From positions 2,841,501 to 2,905,500 of the forward strand of contig JARUPY010000465.1 in NCBI GenBank assembly GCA_029817715.1: a stretch of DNA of 64,000 bases, written 5' to 3'. Source of the DNA: Melastoma dodecandrum. Lineage: Eukaryota > Streptophyta > Magnoliopsida > Myrtales > Melastomataceae. This document shows, one piece after another, positions 21,650 through 34,186 of this stretch. The position numbers were made by a program, and so were the translations under genes. The notes under the pieces were generated by a model. It ran no database searches and was not told the DNA's origin. It saw only the letters and a list, made by a program, of their open reading frames with translations. How positions within the stretch are numbered: position 1 is the stretch's first letter; each line of letters starts with the position of its first letter.

Positions 21650-22113
21650 AGCTTCGAAGACTTCTCGAGAAGCAGGGAGAAGACGCTCTGGCGGAAACCC
21701 AGATCTATTCGGGGAAAAGAAACTGTAGTATGACCATTCATCAAATCACTGTCTCTGGGAGTATTTTTACAAACTTACTAATGCTTAGACAGTAGCAGTA
21801 TCCTGTTTACTTTCTTCCAACCAGGATCATCTCCCATTCACTCAAGAGTCAATGACAAACACTAATGAAAAGCAAATCTAGGGGACGAAGAAAAGGGTGA
21901 ATGCATGTTATGTTACAAGATGACACTTTTTCTGTGACTAGCTAATCAACATTGGACCGTACAATGAGCACCACCCTCCCCAGGCAAACATGAGCGACGA
22001 TGGAATCCATTGACAAATCATCCCGCGAGAGCATCGACCCAGCGATGGCATCACCTACCAAATCAATCAAACATCTGTCCAGCATAAGTCACCATGACGG
22101 AATCAGCCGGGAC

Positions 22114-24224
22114 TCACATTATGGCGCACGAGCATATCTGTTTCCTGGGAATCTCATCAACCTTCTTCTCTGTTGACAAGGAAACATTGGTCAATCCATG
22201 TCACAATCATCTCTGTTTGCAACTTTTATAACTAGTAAGTGAATCACAAACGATGTTGTCTCTTATCACTTCTGGAATATTAGAAGAAGTTATTAGAAAG
22301 GGGCAACGCGATCAGTAATGCCAAGCCATTCAATACATCAAGTCTGTAATTTTCTCAGTCAAGACTAAATAAGAAGGTTACTTTTCGGGCTTCAAAAGAA
22401 CTGCAATGGAAAGAAGCTGACAAGGTAAATGCAGCTGCCTTCATACTTAAAAAAGCACACAGATCATTGAGGCAAGAGAGTCTGCCAGACATCTCAGCTC
22501 ACAGCATAAACCAATCAATAGAAGGTACTAAGCCAAGCTTAAAAGTTTGGCAATTTCTTTGTTGACAGGCAGCAACTCACAAATATTTACCACAATCTTA
22601 AGTCAAATCGCTTAGGAAAGGTAAAAGATTTTTGCTTAAGGAACGGTGGAAAGAAGTCATTAGAATTTTAAGCTTGAATCCAGTTAAATTCTCTAGAAAG
22701 CCAAGGTGAAGGGTTCACATCTACACTAACAAAAAACCAAAAAAGTGCTCATGTCTGATTTCCGCCGTTCCTTACCCAGTGCATGAGCTTTAGTTTTGGC
22801 AAATACCAGCTCTCCATTCAATCCATTTCTAATCCATCTAAAACTTTCTTTGCAAGAGCAGAGGGTTAAAATCTATTCATGAAATATACCTTAACACTCT
22901 GAAGTGAAATAGCCATCCTATGAATACTGCTAAATTTAGGAAGGCTTCTCCAGATCTCTAGATAGAAGCTTCCATGAGACAGAGTTCCAAAATTAGGTTT
23001 GAGTTAATGTAAAGTACTGCCAGACAGTGCCAGAACATTTCATTTGAAAGCAGAGATCTGTTACAAAGCAGTGGAAGAATCATAGAGCCATATATATAAT
23101 ATATTTTCAATCCGAGAAGGATGAGCATCCTGCTAATTGTCGCTTAAATTACCTTACTAATAGCTTTAAGTACAGGCAACTACTAGGTTTGTACATTGTT
23201 TCTATAAATGAAACAGTTGAAAGAAAATCACCAGTCTTAGCTTTTGCAAGGGATGGCTGCACGACGACATGCATAGTGATAACTGCTTTTGGGAGCTCTC
23301 CAAAGGGTGCCCGACATTGACCAACTGTCTTGCTGTTTTCCAGTATTTTTCCGGCATTTATCAGTTTGATATCATTCGCGGTCTTTGGTGCAATTTTCTT
23401 ATCTACATGTAATAAAAATGGCAGAGTGATTCTTTTCTAAAAAGAAAAAAATTATCGATGGACAAGGGCTGGCGACCAGAAGAATACATATGCACTACAA
23501 AGAAAGATGAACAAACTAAAGGCAGACCACAAAGCGAGGCGACATAGTTCTGACATTCAGTAACAGTTGAAAATGAAATTACTCAGCGACTAGAATAAGC
23601 TAACTACAGGGAACAGGAAAACCCCATGGCCCAGAATAACCTATAAACCGAGCATCAGAAATTATACTTTCAGTTTCAGCTACTGCTGGAATCAATGTCA
23701 TCAAGCTAAAGAAGGAAGCATAAACAATTTCCCATTCATTGCAGCCCACTTCTCTCGGCAGACTGGCGTTGGTAACTTTGTTTGTCTAAGCCTTCGAGGA
23801 TCAGTGTAATACAACGTCCCTGGAGAACAATTACGCTGAGAGAAGCAGCTTTCAATACAACTATTCGAAGAAGATCGCATCCCAGCCAAACCATTGCAGC
23901 ACTACCTAATTCGAATCCAGGCCAGAAACATCCGGGCATCAGCTACAGAATAACCAGTTAAGCAACTTCGAAATATGAAGTCGCATCCACCAGAGTTGTC
24001 TTCGGCACAGGCAGCAATAACACCGAGGAAAAACTAAGAAAAGGGAAGCCACTCCGGCAAGTAACAGGGCATCACGGAAGGACAAAGTTAAAACCTTTAG
24101 GCCAGTCGGCGACGATCCTCTCCTTGAGGACGGAGACGGTAGAGGTCGGGGAGTACTGGAAAGGACCGATGTCGGTCCCATCGTATAACCGGAACTTGAG
24201 CTCGACGAGGTCTTCCTCCGGCAT
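22114..24224 (-). CDS. Membrane-anchored ubiquitin-fold protein (MUB)
   Basis: MUBs are small ubiquitin-like proteins fixed to the plasma membrane by a C-terminal lipid; they recruit E2 enzymes. Three minus-strand exons, 24224-24095, 23402-23232 and 22169-22114, give 118 aa, the family's usual length. The protein opens MPEEDLVELKFRLYDGTDIG, continues with VADWPKDKK, then LINAGKILENSKTVGQCR and VITMHVVVQPS, and ends in CSCAIM. The last four residues CAIM form a CaaX box for prenylation, with a second cysteine upstream for possible palmitoylation. The last exon is only 56 bases and lies beyond a 1.06-kb intron, so it is easy to miss, but phase and motif both support it. The 3' end faces the 3' end of the GRAS gene, 464 bases away. 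Confidence 0.92.
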
Positions 24225-25638
24225 CTGATCCCAACCAACTCCACCAAAACTAATAAAAAAACTCAATCCCCCCCACCCCCCTTTCCCAATTTCTTAACTT
24301 TTCAGTCGGGTAACTGCGGACCGACCCAACAACCAATTAATCCCCGCGAACAGATCCCTCTAGATCAAACTTCTTAAAACCCTGCCAAAAAGAAAGGAAA
24401 AAAAAAACCAAAAAAAAAAAAGAAACAAAATCAATAAGTGGATGAAGCGACGATCGAGAAGCGAATAGGGGGATCGAGTGGGCAGTCGGAATCGCTCACT
24501 GGTGTTTAGATGACGAGGAGAAATTCGAGAAGAAGAATGAAGAAGAAGAAGGAGGAGGAGGAAGAATCAAAAGGAGGGGAGGCAGACGAAGGTGAAGTCT
24601 CCGGTGACGTAATCCTACTCGGTTTACAACTTCCAGTTTTCTTCCAATTCAATCCATATTCCCCACCACCACCATAACTTATCCTTCCCTACCTTCTTCC
24701 CCCTTTCTCTACTCCCCCTACGATTAATTGAAATAAAAACATTTGATAATGAATTTTGACTTATTCCTAAAACTCAAATGATGATGTTGGATTTGTTTGA
24801 ATTAATAAACGGAGTGATTACGAGGATTTGACTGGAGAATCCCACCTTTTTTTTAAAATTGAAATAAAAATCCAAAAAATGATTGAGGTTTTCTTCTTCT
24901 TCTTTTTGGGTTGAATGAATGATTGATTGATAGATATACAGACAGAGATAGAGATGATGATGGTGGGATAATTTGTCGGTGGGAGGGAAGAGGAATCTTT
25001 GCAGCAAAATTTTTTGTCCCATTAAATATAACCAAAAAAAAAAAACCCAAAACTTGGCACTTTTTTTTGCACTCATACTTTTTCAAATTATTATTTATGT
25101 GTTATTAACCTTTTACTGTTAGTTTTACACACATATTAAAACTTTAGCCTTAAAAAAGCATCAAGTTTTAGCACATAGCAAATCAATTAATTAATCACCC
25201 GCACCTGAACCATCTTTAAGAAAAATCATTTTCTTAAATGAGGCTTTTAAAATAATTTTTTATAAATTTCTAAAATCACGTTCGATAAAGCTCCAAAAAA
25301 CGAAAACGAAAAAGTATGCATCCATCTCGCTTTACATTATAAATTGGATATTAAAAGTAATTTGGACTAGGGAAAGTTTCAGTCTTGGGCCTGGGCACGG
25401 CCCAACTGTCTGTCGGCGGGCGCAATCTTGTCGGGACGGGATTATTGATTATTACAACGTCGGCGAGATGATCGGGAAACGGAAGAGATGGGTAAAGAGA
25501 AAAAAAGGGCGTGCAGCTGAAAATGGGTGGCGTCGTCCCAAAAAAATAACCGAAAAGAAATAATGAGCTAGAAAAGTGGGAAGAAGGAAACCTTCGGTGT
25601 GGCGTGGCGTCAAGACGTCCTGACGTCACCATCGCCCG
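24225..25638. other. Divergent promoter region
   Basis: This spacer separates MUB (minus) from the type II membrane protein gene (plus), so it must carry both promoters. It has A-rich runs (24400-24425), AG-rich DNA near 24540, which is probably MUB leader, and very AT-rich DNA between 24720 and 25380. No conserved open frame was seen. Confidence 0.6.
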
Positions 25639-28587
25639 ATGAGGCACGCCGTCCCCTGCCCCAAGCGCAGGCGTCTCTCCGCCCGCTCCCTCCTCCTGGC
25701 TTGCGCCTTCTGCACCGCCCTTGGCCTCACCCTCCTGTCCCTCTCCTACCGATCCGTCGAGCCTCCCCCTCTGCTCGACTTATCCCTCACCCTCGCCGAC
25801 ACTGATCCCCGAGACGACTCCGTTGCATCCCCGCTCTTTGCTTCCCCCGGGGAAGGATCCCTTCCGAACGGCACCGCGACCAGGTCCTGCGCCACGGTGG
25901 AGGAGATGGGGGAGGTCTTCGCTGGGGACGGTTTCCTCCAGGAGAGCCTCAGGGTTCGGCGACTGATTCGCGATCACTTTCTGTTAAACGGTACTGGCGT
26001 TGGGAGTCTCGTGCGGTTGGATCCGTCCTTGGTGGTTTTTTCTTTTTTTTTTCTTATTGTTTATCGATTGATGTGCTGTTGCAGGTGCGGAGAATGTCCG
26101 CGCATTCGGCCCGGAGGATTTCTGCCGGCATGGATTCGTAATGGGGAAGACGTCAGAGGCAGGGTTTGGAAATGAGATGTACAAGGTGTTGACGGCAGCG
26201 GCATTAAGTGTCATGCTCAATCGTTCGCTGATTATTGGCCAGACCAGGCATAATTGGTTCTTTCTTCGTCCTTGCTGCTTTTGTTCAATCGTGTCTTTCT
26301 AAGTTGATTTCTTCAATAGTGCTGCTACGCTTAAGTACTAGTTTTTATTAGTTTATGTCATTAATCCAGCTGATACATTTTTAGAGGACAGGCAATGTTG
26401 TTTGCCGCTAGTTCTGCAAAAGTTGTTTGCTGAGCTCTTCCTTGATTTTCCCCTTCTTCACGTGAAGGGAATTGCCATTTTCTTTTAAGATCTTATCAAA
26501 GATTTTGGCCTTTTTGGTCTCACTGTAGTTGCATGATGATTTAATGTTTCAGAGGGAAGTACCCTTTTGGTGAGTACATCTCGTACTCAAACATTTCCTT
26601 CACTTTAAGAGAAGTAAAGCATCTTTGGCGGCATAATGGTTGCCTCAAGAAGTATGGTAGGGAGCTGACTGTGAGAGTAGAGGATTTCGAGAAGCCGGGC
26701 CAAAGCAATGTCTTGTGTAGCAATTGGATTAAATGGAAGCAGCCAATTATATGGTAAGAGGGAACGCCTGAATTTTATTTTACTTTCACAGCACGTGTTT
26801 GAGGGAACTCATTCAAAATTATATCACGTCAATTGAATGCTCTTTACTTAATAGGTTTCAGAACACAACGGATGCTGTGGCCGCTCAGTTTTTCTTGAAA
26901 AATGTGCACCCTGATATGAGGAAGGTCGCGTCTAGGTTATATGGAAACCCAGAAGACCTCAATCTTCGGCCTAATGTGTTTGGGGAGCTGATGAGAATCT
27001 TGATCTCTCCCTCTAGTGATGTGAAGGAAGCAATCAACTGGTTTCTTCGTGGCGGGCAGCCGCCTGACGTTTCATTGCACATGCGAATGATGGTGAAGAG
27101 GTACTGCAACTTTACCATAGCTATGATTGTGGCCTTATTTGTAAGTTGTGATAGTTAGGCGGTCCCACGTCCGCCATCTGCATTTCAAATTAGACAACTA
27201 GAAACTAGCTGGTGTTACATGAGAATCCTTGGCTCTTAAGCACACACTGACTTACCTGAGAGAAAAAGTCCAGATTCTGGGAGCCATCATAATACATCTT
27301 TTGTTAGGGTCTGAAAATTGTGGTGTGTGGGAAAGATGTCGGAAATCGTTAGACATGATTTGTTGACCGGACATGGTAAGAAGTTATGAGTTTATATCTC
27401 GAAAGAAGCATGCAAATTTTGTTGGCCCTTGTTATGTAAACAGCATTTTCTAGAGTAAGAGGCGCACCGCCATCAAGAATAATTCCTTATACTGGTGCAG
27501 ATGTTTCTAGAACCAAACTGACTAGTATGTTTTTAATTCAAGGTCGGTACCCGCAGCACTGGCATCGTTGAACTGTATAAGAAGAGTGGTGAACAACCTG
27601 CATCTTTCAAAGGCGAGGGTGGTAGTAGTCTCTGATACCCCCTCCTTCGTAGAAAGCATCTCTCCTAACATAAGTGAGTTTGCAGAGGTAACGCCGAAAT
27701 GAAGAAGATAAAAGTTAACCGTGGTCTTATTAAATCTTTCAATTTGAGGAGCTGTTTGCTTGCTTCTCTGTCTCGTTATATCTTCTTTATTCTGAAAATT
27801 AACCCAAATACTTCCAGAAAGATTAGAGACTTTGTAGATGTTTTTGACGAATTGCATTGTGATTTTTCTGTCACAAAGCCTTTCTGCCTGATCATGTCAA
27901 ACCTTTTCACTAGGTTCTTCATTTTGACTACAACCATTTCCGAGGCAATTTATCTCTTCGAATGGATAACATCAAAATGTCAGACTTCAGAAGTAAGGAT
28001 TGGGGACCTGCCCCTCGCTGGGTTGCATTTGTGGACTTCTTCTTGGCATCGCATGCAAAATATGCCGTCGTTGCCGGAGCTTACAGGCGGGTGGGAACCA
28101 CCTACGCGCAGCTTGTCGCTTCGCTGGCTGCCGCTAACAGTATAGGTAACTTCTAGATTCTACTGTTTTGATAGTTTGATCGAATCCCATAAGCAAGACC
28201 GTATTGGATTGTCCGAAATCCGTCATTGTTTCCTTGACTTTTGCAGAGGACGATGCCACTAGGTCAAGCTTTTCGTTCTTAAGCAGCTTCCAGTACAGTT
28301 TGTTGTTTGAAGGCTTGAAGAACCAGATCGGTTGGGGACATGTGTGGAACCGCTTCGCTGGTCCTCTGAGTTGCCGTAGACAGCCTCATCAGTGCGCATC
28401 CACGCCTCTTCTCCCCCCAGCTTGGTGGGATGGCCTCTGGCAATCCCCAATACACCGCGACATCCGCCGACTAGCTGCCTACGGGGTGACACTCTCTAGT
28501 CTCGGCACCGTCGATGAGGATGCTCTCTCATCTTTCTGTCGCAACAGGAAGGAGGTCGTGAGGACTGTTCCGGCAGTCGGAATGTAA
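25639..28587 (+). CDS. Plant-specific type II membrane protein, glycosyltransferase-like
   Basis: The seven exons are 25639-25990, 26085-26247, 26553-26753, 26855-27100, 27543-27687, 27914-28145 and 28247-28587, giving 559 aa. The N-terminus is basic (PKRRRLSARS) and is followed at about 19-36 by one hydrophobic segment, then a luminal-type domain. This is the layout of a Golgi type II enzyme. Conserved-looking blocks are MGKTSEAGFGNEMYKVLTAA, KYPFGEYISYSN, VSLHMRMMVKR and ARVVVVSDTPSFVESI. The HMRMM and VVVSDTPS blocks resemble the donor-site strands of fucosyltransferase-like GT-B proteins. I recall plant relatives annotated only as hypothetical or transmembrane proteins, so any enzymatic role is inference. 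Intron 2 has a GC donor (26248). No clean alternative GT donor keeps the frame. Confidence 0.82.
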
Positions 28588-30005
28588 TCCGCGGCCACAT
28601 TCTTCCCCTCTTCTAACAGGATGCATTATCCGGCGGTCAAACGAGCCGAGATCCCAGTCTGATTATTTCTCGAAGGTCTCGTCCCTCGTAGCCATTGCTG
28701 TGCCATATAGTACGGATTATGTACAGAGAGGTGTAGTAACAATTGAGCTGTTCGCCCTTTATCCTCATCAATTTCATCTCACATTGCTTGTGCTCGTTAT
28801 AACATAAGTCGTAGGTGAGGGAGCCTTCTTATAATTTTATTTCATTCTTTTGGACGCCTCGTATCATGATGACATGGCGTGGACTGGTTCCAGTCAGAGT
28901 TCTCCAATGTTCTTGTCCATAAATGACAAATATACACGTCGCGTGCATGCTTTCGTAACGGGAGGCCGTCTACAAAGGTATTAGTGGGCGTCATCATTGT
29001 CATATATGATTAGTTTGGAGCGGTGCGTGAAACTGTTATATGAAAGCGTGGTGTTATTGGCTCGAGCTACGTGGATAAAATTGATTTTGCATTGTTAGGA
29101 CGGACGTGTTGGGTGCAACCATATCACGTCATATGTTTGAAAATCGAACGCCCTGGGGGCAGGCTTTTCACTTTTGGATTGATGACCAAAGGCAATGCGA
29201 TGTCGACTTCCACTTTAGATGTTTGAACATTCTCTATTATTCGTCCGAACAGCGAGTTGCACATGTGGTCGATTATCTTTACAAAGTGATGACTTCTTTT
29301 GATTGTCTCGATTCATGATATCAAGTCCAATCACAATTACCCTCTTCCATAATTAACGCTGATCAATAATATTAAAATAGGGTATTAATTTTCGGCCTAT
29401 GATTCGTCGAAGCCCAAAGAAAAATAAACAAATAAATAAAAAGAAAAGAAAGAAATAGTAACAGCTGAGTTGACTCCCCAAAATATAAACTTGCTATGTT
29501 TAGTGTTTATACCTTCCTTCCTAATATGTCATTGCCTCTTGAAATAATTTAGGGTAACAAAAAAAAACATTACTACTCACAGGAGCGTTCGGACAGTAAA
29601 CGAAATAAAGTGGGCAAAGTAAAAGAAAGACAGGCATGAAAAACAGCGAAGCGTGGGAGGTTGGAAAGAAGACTACGGACGCCGGGACCATTATACACTC
29701 ATCCTTCCTCACCCACTAATATATCGACACGTCATCGTCCTGCCCAATCTATACCCCCCTTCCTCCCTTAATTCTCTGTTCCCTACGATCCCTTTCTCCG
29801 CCGATTCTGCCCCTTCCCCGCCCCCCCGCCCCCCCCCGCCACCACCGTAGTACAGCAGCCTTCCCCATTTCGCTATTTCTCTCCCCCTACTCGGCGAGGC
29901 AGCGTCGGCGTAATTATCGATCAGTGCTGTGGTGTGTGAGTGTCTAGTGAGTCCCTGGTGGTTGAGGTGGTGGGCGGGGTTCGGTTCTAGTCGGGGGAGG
30001 ATAAA
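28588..30005. other. Intergenic region
   Basis: 3' UTR of the preceding gene, then AT-rich DNA, and from about 29700 a pyrimidine-rich promoter and leader for the S-acyltransferase gene. A short open frame at 29106-29318 shows no recognisable protein content. Long C-runs occur at about 29818-29840. Confidence 0.6.
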
Positions 30006-32710
30006 ATGTATAGGGCTCCTCCTCCTCCTCTTCCTACTGCGGATGGGCAGAATCAGGACCGGAGCGGCGGATCCGGTGATTTGATGGTCTACCGGAACTG
30101 GATGGGCAGCAATGTGAGTTCTTTCTTTTCTTTTCCTTTTTTATTTCTGAAGAGGGGTGGGGGTATGAATGGAAAATATTGTACCTTTTCTGGGGTTTAG
30201 AGATGTTGATTTTTTCTCACGGGAGACGGGGGGAGAGGGTATTGAGATTTAGAGTGATTCCGCTGTTTCTTGATTTGGCGTCGGGTGATGGGTGGATTGT
30301 ATCGCTGAAGTTAGATGGCGATTTGGGTTTGGTGGAGCGATTCCTGCCGTTTTCACTGAGGGTTGGATGTGGTTTGTTTGGTCTTGTACATCTCTGATTA
30401 GACTTGATGAAAATGGGACTTCAGTTTTCTTCTTTTTGGGGTATTGGATATGACTCTGTTCTTGGCAATTCGTTTAATTTTTTGTTTTTGGCAAATTTGA
30501 TCGGTTAGAAACTGACTTCGATTCTGTATTTAGTATTTTGTAGAGGTTATGTATATCCAGAAACGCCTGGTAGCTTAAAGTCCAAGAAGATTTGACTTGG
30601 GAGAAAATCTGCCGAGTTTCTGCAGTTAGTAATTGTTTGATGAGATGAATTTTGAAATTTTGGATTTGCTTCCTTTTGGAGATTGACAAGAATCCAAGAT
30701 GAATATTTTTTTGGAAGTTGACAAGAAATTTTGTGGGAAATTTCGTTTCTCCCTGCTCCCTTTGCAAATCGACTGAGAATTTCGCAAATGTGCCATCTGG
30801 GGTGCTTAGATGTCCGATGCGTTTAACAACAGCTTTATGACCTCATTGTGTGGTTCTTCTATTCCAGATATTCTGCCTTGGGGGAAGGCTTATATTTGGT
30901 CCAGATGTGAGGTCCCTCTTTCTCACAATATTCCTCATTGTCGCTCCTGTTGTGGTCTTCTGCATCTTCGTGGCCAGAAAGTTGATGGATGATTTCCCTG
31001 ATCATTATGGGATTTCAATTATGGCTGCAGCCATCTTATTTACAATTTATGTAAGTACCTCTCTTTGGTCGTGGGATTAAAGCTTTGTTGACAATGGGGA
31101 AACTGCGAGTCCTTATTGAAAGACTGAGTGTGCAACTTCAATATTTGGTCTGAAGTCTGTTTCATCGTTTGTTAACTTTGTTTTTCCAACCCAGTTCGCT
31201 GGTTATGAACCGTACTCTTAATCTGAACATACTATGTGTATTGAAGTGACTTGCATGCAGCCAAATGAGTATGCAGTACAGATCATTAGTTCACTTTCTC
31301 TCTTCTGTTGGATCTTAGTTGAGCTACAATTTTTCGAAGAGAAGCTAAACAACGTATGGTTGTGTCCTCCATGTTGTTGATCTCGTGTATATAAATGCAC
31401 CCACCTTATTGGCACTGCTGCAATGCTCGGGCTTTTTCTTCAATCAAGATGGCGAAAAATTCCCCTTATGTTTGCACTTTATTTGTCAGGATCTAGTTCT
31501 TCTATTGTTAACTTCTGGTAGGGATCCTGGTATGATTCCCCGGAATGCACATCCTCCAGAACCAGAAGGATTTGATGGCATTACAGAAGCTGCAGCAGGA
31601 CAGACCCCGCCACTGCGGTTGCCACGTATCAAGGAAGTTGAGGTCAATGGGATGGCCGTAAAAGTCAAGTATTGTGAGACATGCATGCTGTATAGGCCTC
31701 CTCGATGTTCCCACTGTTCTATCTGCAACAATTGTGTGGAGCGTTTCGATCATCACTGCCCTTGGGTTGGGCAATGTATTGGGCTTGTAAGTGGCTTTTT
31801 TGCTTCAGTCCCTTGATCCAAGATGTCAATTTCCTCAAATTGCCTTCAGTCAGTGATAGCAAATTATGATCTGACGCTTTGCAGAGAAACTACAGGTTCT
31901 TCTTCATGTTTGTGTTCTCGACTACAGTCCTGTCCATGTACGTCTTCGCATTCTGCTGGGTGTACATCAGGAAAATCGAGGGGTCGGAAGAGACGACAAT
32001 ATGGAAGGCGATGCTTAAGACCCCCGCGTCGATCGTCCTGATTGTGTACACCTTCATCTGCATGTGGTTTGTGGGTGGACTCTCTGCTTTCCACTTGTAC
32101 CTCATCAGCACCAATCAGGTAATAACCTTGATGCACTTTCTATCCTATGATGCTTGGCTTTTCGCCTGCTTGGACTGACTAACTTCCACATGCTTTCCTG
32201 CCGCAGACAACATATGAGAACTTCCGCTACAGATATGTCATGCGGGCTAACCCTTACAACCGAGGAGTAGTGCAGAATTTCATGGAAATATTCTGCTCTG
32301 GAATCGCTCCATCAAAGAACAACTTCAGGGCGGCGGTGCCCCGAGACCCGGTGTTGCCGCGAACCAGGGGTTTCGTGAGCCCCAACATGGGAAAACCAGT
32401 GGACAACATCGAAATGGGAAGGAAGGCGGTGTGGGGGGACATGAATTCCGGACTGGACCTCAGGGAGGGGCAGCTGAACAGCACCAGCCGATCGAATATA
32501 AAAGGCGGGGAACTGGGGGGAGTATCCCCCTTGAGTGTGGACGAGTCCATGGAGCGTGTAGTAGGAGGGGTGCATCACCCTAGGCGGTCAAGCTGGGGGC
32601 GGAAGAGCGGGAGCTGGGACACATCCCCAGAGATCATGTCGTTGTCTGCCAGGGCCGGCGAATCCAACAGGGCAGGAGGGAGCGGGAACGCTGACAGCCG
32701 TCATTCATAG
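30006..32710 (+). CDS. DHHC protein S-acyltransferase (PAT)
   Basis: This enzyme attaches palmitate to cysteines of target proteins at Golgi or plasma membranes. The five exons are 30006-30113, 30868-31050, 31490-31786, 31885-32118 and 32207-32710, all phase 0, giving 441 aa. Two membrane segments precede the cysteine-rich domain and two follow it. The domain reads [20 protein letters not shown] then [19 protein letters not shown], with the catalytic DHHC at about 184-187. The TTxE motif appears as TTYENF at the start of the last exon, and [11 protein letters not shown] follows, typical of plant PATs. The C-terminal tail of about 120 aa is serine- and glycine-rich and probably cytosolic. It resembles the Arabidopsis PAT5-PAT9 group, but I do not assign a number. 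Confidence 0.93.
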
Positions 32711-33129
32711 TAACTGCCGTTACCTTATTAGGGATATGGGAGGGTGCGATTCGTAGGATGAGCATGCAAAGCAAGTGCGACCGGAAACCCGCAGCAGGGG
32801 GGTGCCCCCGGTTGTGGCCTTCAGGAAGAGGTGAAGGTGTGGGTGTTTCCATGGATTTGGGTTTGGGGATTCGATTGTGTTGAAGGTCAGATGGTCGGTC
32901 GTGGTTAATTGATGTTGTGAATGTACTTGCTACGAGCGTTGATGATGTATGTGCTTTCATTTGTCCAAAGCTTTTACTACTTTTTGTAGTTTGAAAAAAA
33001 AAATCGAAATACGATGACAAGTCCATTTTTTAGAAAGGTTCCGTACCGGTGTGCTATCTATTATTACATAGTAGAGGGTTAAGGGTTTAAGTTAAGCTGG
33101 TGTCTGAACAGCCAGCCAAATCCGAGTTC
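32711..33129. other. PAT 3' UTR and spacer to the hAT element
   Basis: Holds the downstream region of the S-acyltransferase gene and an A-run near 32995. The last bases (33130-33137) are the left target-site copy of the hAT element. No gene was recognised. Confidence 0.55.
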
Positions 33130-33137
33130 ATTCTCAC
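33130..33137 (+). repeat. Left target-site duplication of the hAT element
   Basis: ATTCTCAC directly before the left terminal repeat. The right copy, ATTCTCGC, is at 34179-34186. Eight bases with one mismatch is the size expected for hAT insertions. Confidence 0.75.
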
Positions 33138-33606
33138 CAGGGGTGAGCATTCGGTATTCCAAATACCAACCGAACTGAATACCGAACTTCCAAATACCGA
33201 AGTTTCAAAATTTTATCTTCCAAATACCGAACCGAACTCCAAACTTTCAAATACCGAAATACTGAAATTTATTTCGGTATTTCGGTTCGGTGTTTGGAGC
33301 TTTCAAAATTTTATTGGGGTATTTTGAAGCGACATCTTCGCTGTAGCACTGACGAACACTTGGGGTCAGCTACCAAACCCACCAAAGCAAAGAGTTTGAA
33401 GAAGATTGATAATCTCGAACCACCTAACAAATCCCAGGAGGGAGAAAGAAGGACGATTCTTCTTGGAGCTTAGGATTCGTAGATCCGTAGGGGAAGGTAG
33501 TGGAACTTCTTCGATTCCACACACAAGATCACCGAAAATTTCAGCAATCGAACAAACTGTAAGAGTCCACCTCTCTTAAAGAACCAGACAAGCGATGGAA
33601 TTGCTA

Positions 33607-33677
33607 AAAAAGCAGGATTCCAACAGAAACAGCCGCCAGAGAAAAAAGCATGATTCCAACAGAAACAGCCGCCGGAG
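33607..33677 (+). repeat. Tandem 36-base duplication inside the hAT element
   Basis: Two near-identical units, each built on gattccaacagaaacagccg, lie head to tail at 33607-33642 and 33643-33677. They sit next to the captured reductase fragment. Confidence 0.85.
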
Positions 33678-33710
33678 ATCCCCTAATTGAAAGTCAAACC
33701 TTGGCTCCAC

Positions 33711-33914
33711 CTCCTTGACGATCAAGGGCTTGGGAGGGACAAAGGTGCTGGGCTTCTTTTGGGTGCCTGATTTCCGCCAAACGAGGACGACGACGCAGCC
33801 GATGAGGACGGCAATCGAAGTGGTGAGGATGACGACAATCTCCCGATTCTCGAAGGCGTGGTAGGGGTACACCTTGCCCTGGATAAACGCGGCGAGGAGA
33901 TCGATGACGAAAAC
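33711..33914 (-). pseudogene. Captured 5' fragment of NADPH-cytochrome P450 reductase
   Basis: On the minus strand the DNA reads VFVIDLLAAFIQGKV, then FENREIVVILTTSIAVLIGC and VVVLVWRKSGTQKKP, then PPKPLIVKE. This is the membrane-anchor region of plant cytochrome P450 reductase (CPR/POR): the hydrophobic anchor ILTTSIAVLIGCVVVLVW is especially telling. The match begins inside the N-terminus and ends at a good donor, GAG|GTGGAG, with about 25 bases of apparent intron after it. So a genomic exon-intron piece was captured, not a cDNA. Lacking the start and all flavin domains, it cannot make a reductase. It lies wholly inside the hAT element. Confidence 0.8.
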
Positions 33915-34186
33915 AAGAAATTGGGTTGGGTCAATGGGCTTTGGCCTAAATTACTTAATTTCAATATTTAACAATCGGGTTGGGTCAAGAATCTATATTT
34001 CTGTAGTATCGAAAATATCGAATTTATTTGTAAACATACCGAATATCGAACCAAAAACCGAATTCAATGGAAATATAAAACCGAACCAAATACCAAATAC
34101 CGAATACCGAGTTCTAAACATCGAAATATCAAAAATTCGGTTCGGTATTTGAATTTCCAAAGTTTCTGCTCACCCCTGATTCTCGC

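Larger units (their letters stand above)
33138..34178. mobile_element. Non-autonomous hAT-type transposon with captured gene fragment
   Basis: The element is 1041 bases long. It begins CAGGGGTGAGCA and ends with the exact reverse complement TGCTCACCCCTG, a 12-base terminal inverted repeat of the hAT superfamily type. An imperfect 8-base target duplication flanks it. Both ends are full of subterminal repeats built on AAATACCGAA and its complement, the sort of sites that hAT transposases bind. No transposase frame exists inside, so it depends on a helper element elsewhere. The middle (about 33340-33920) is not repeat-like and includes a piece of a cytochrome P450 reductase gene. The TSD mismatch and a slightly uneven subterminal pattern suggest some age. 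Confidence 0.85.

Noticed and set aside
27699..28145. 148-residue open frame over the type II membrane protein gene
   Set aside because: It reads intron and exon DNA in the wrong frame; the true exon 6 lies at 27914-28145 in another frame.
29106..29318. 70-residue open frame in the spacer before the PAT gene
   Set aside because: Short, AT-rich context, no splice partners and no recognised similarity.
33100..33327. 75-residue open frame at the left end of the hAT element
   Set aside because: It is a translation of the AAATACCGAA subterminal repeats, not a gene.
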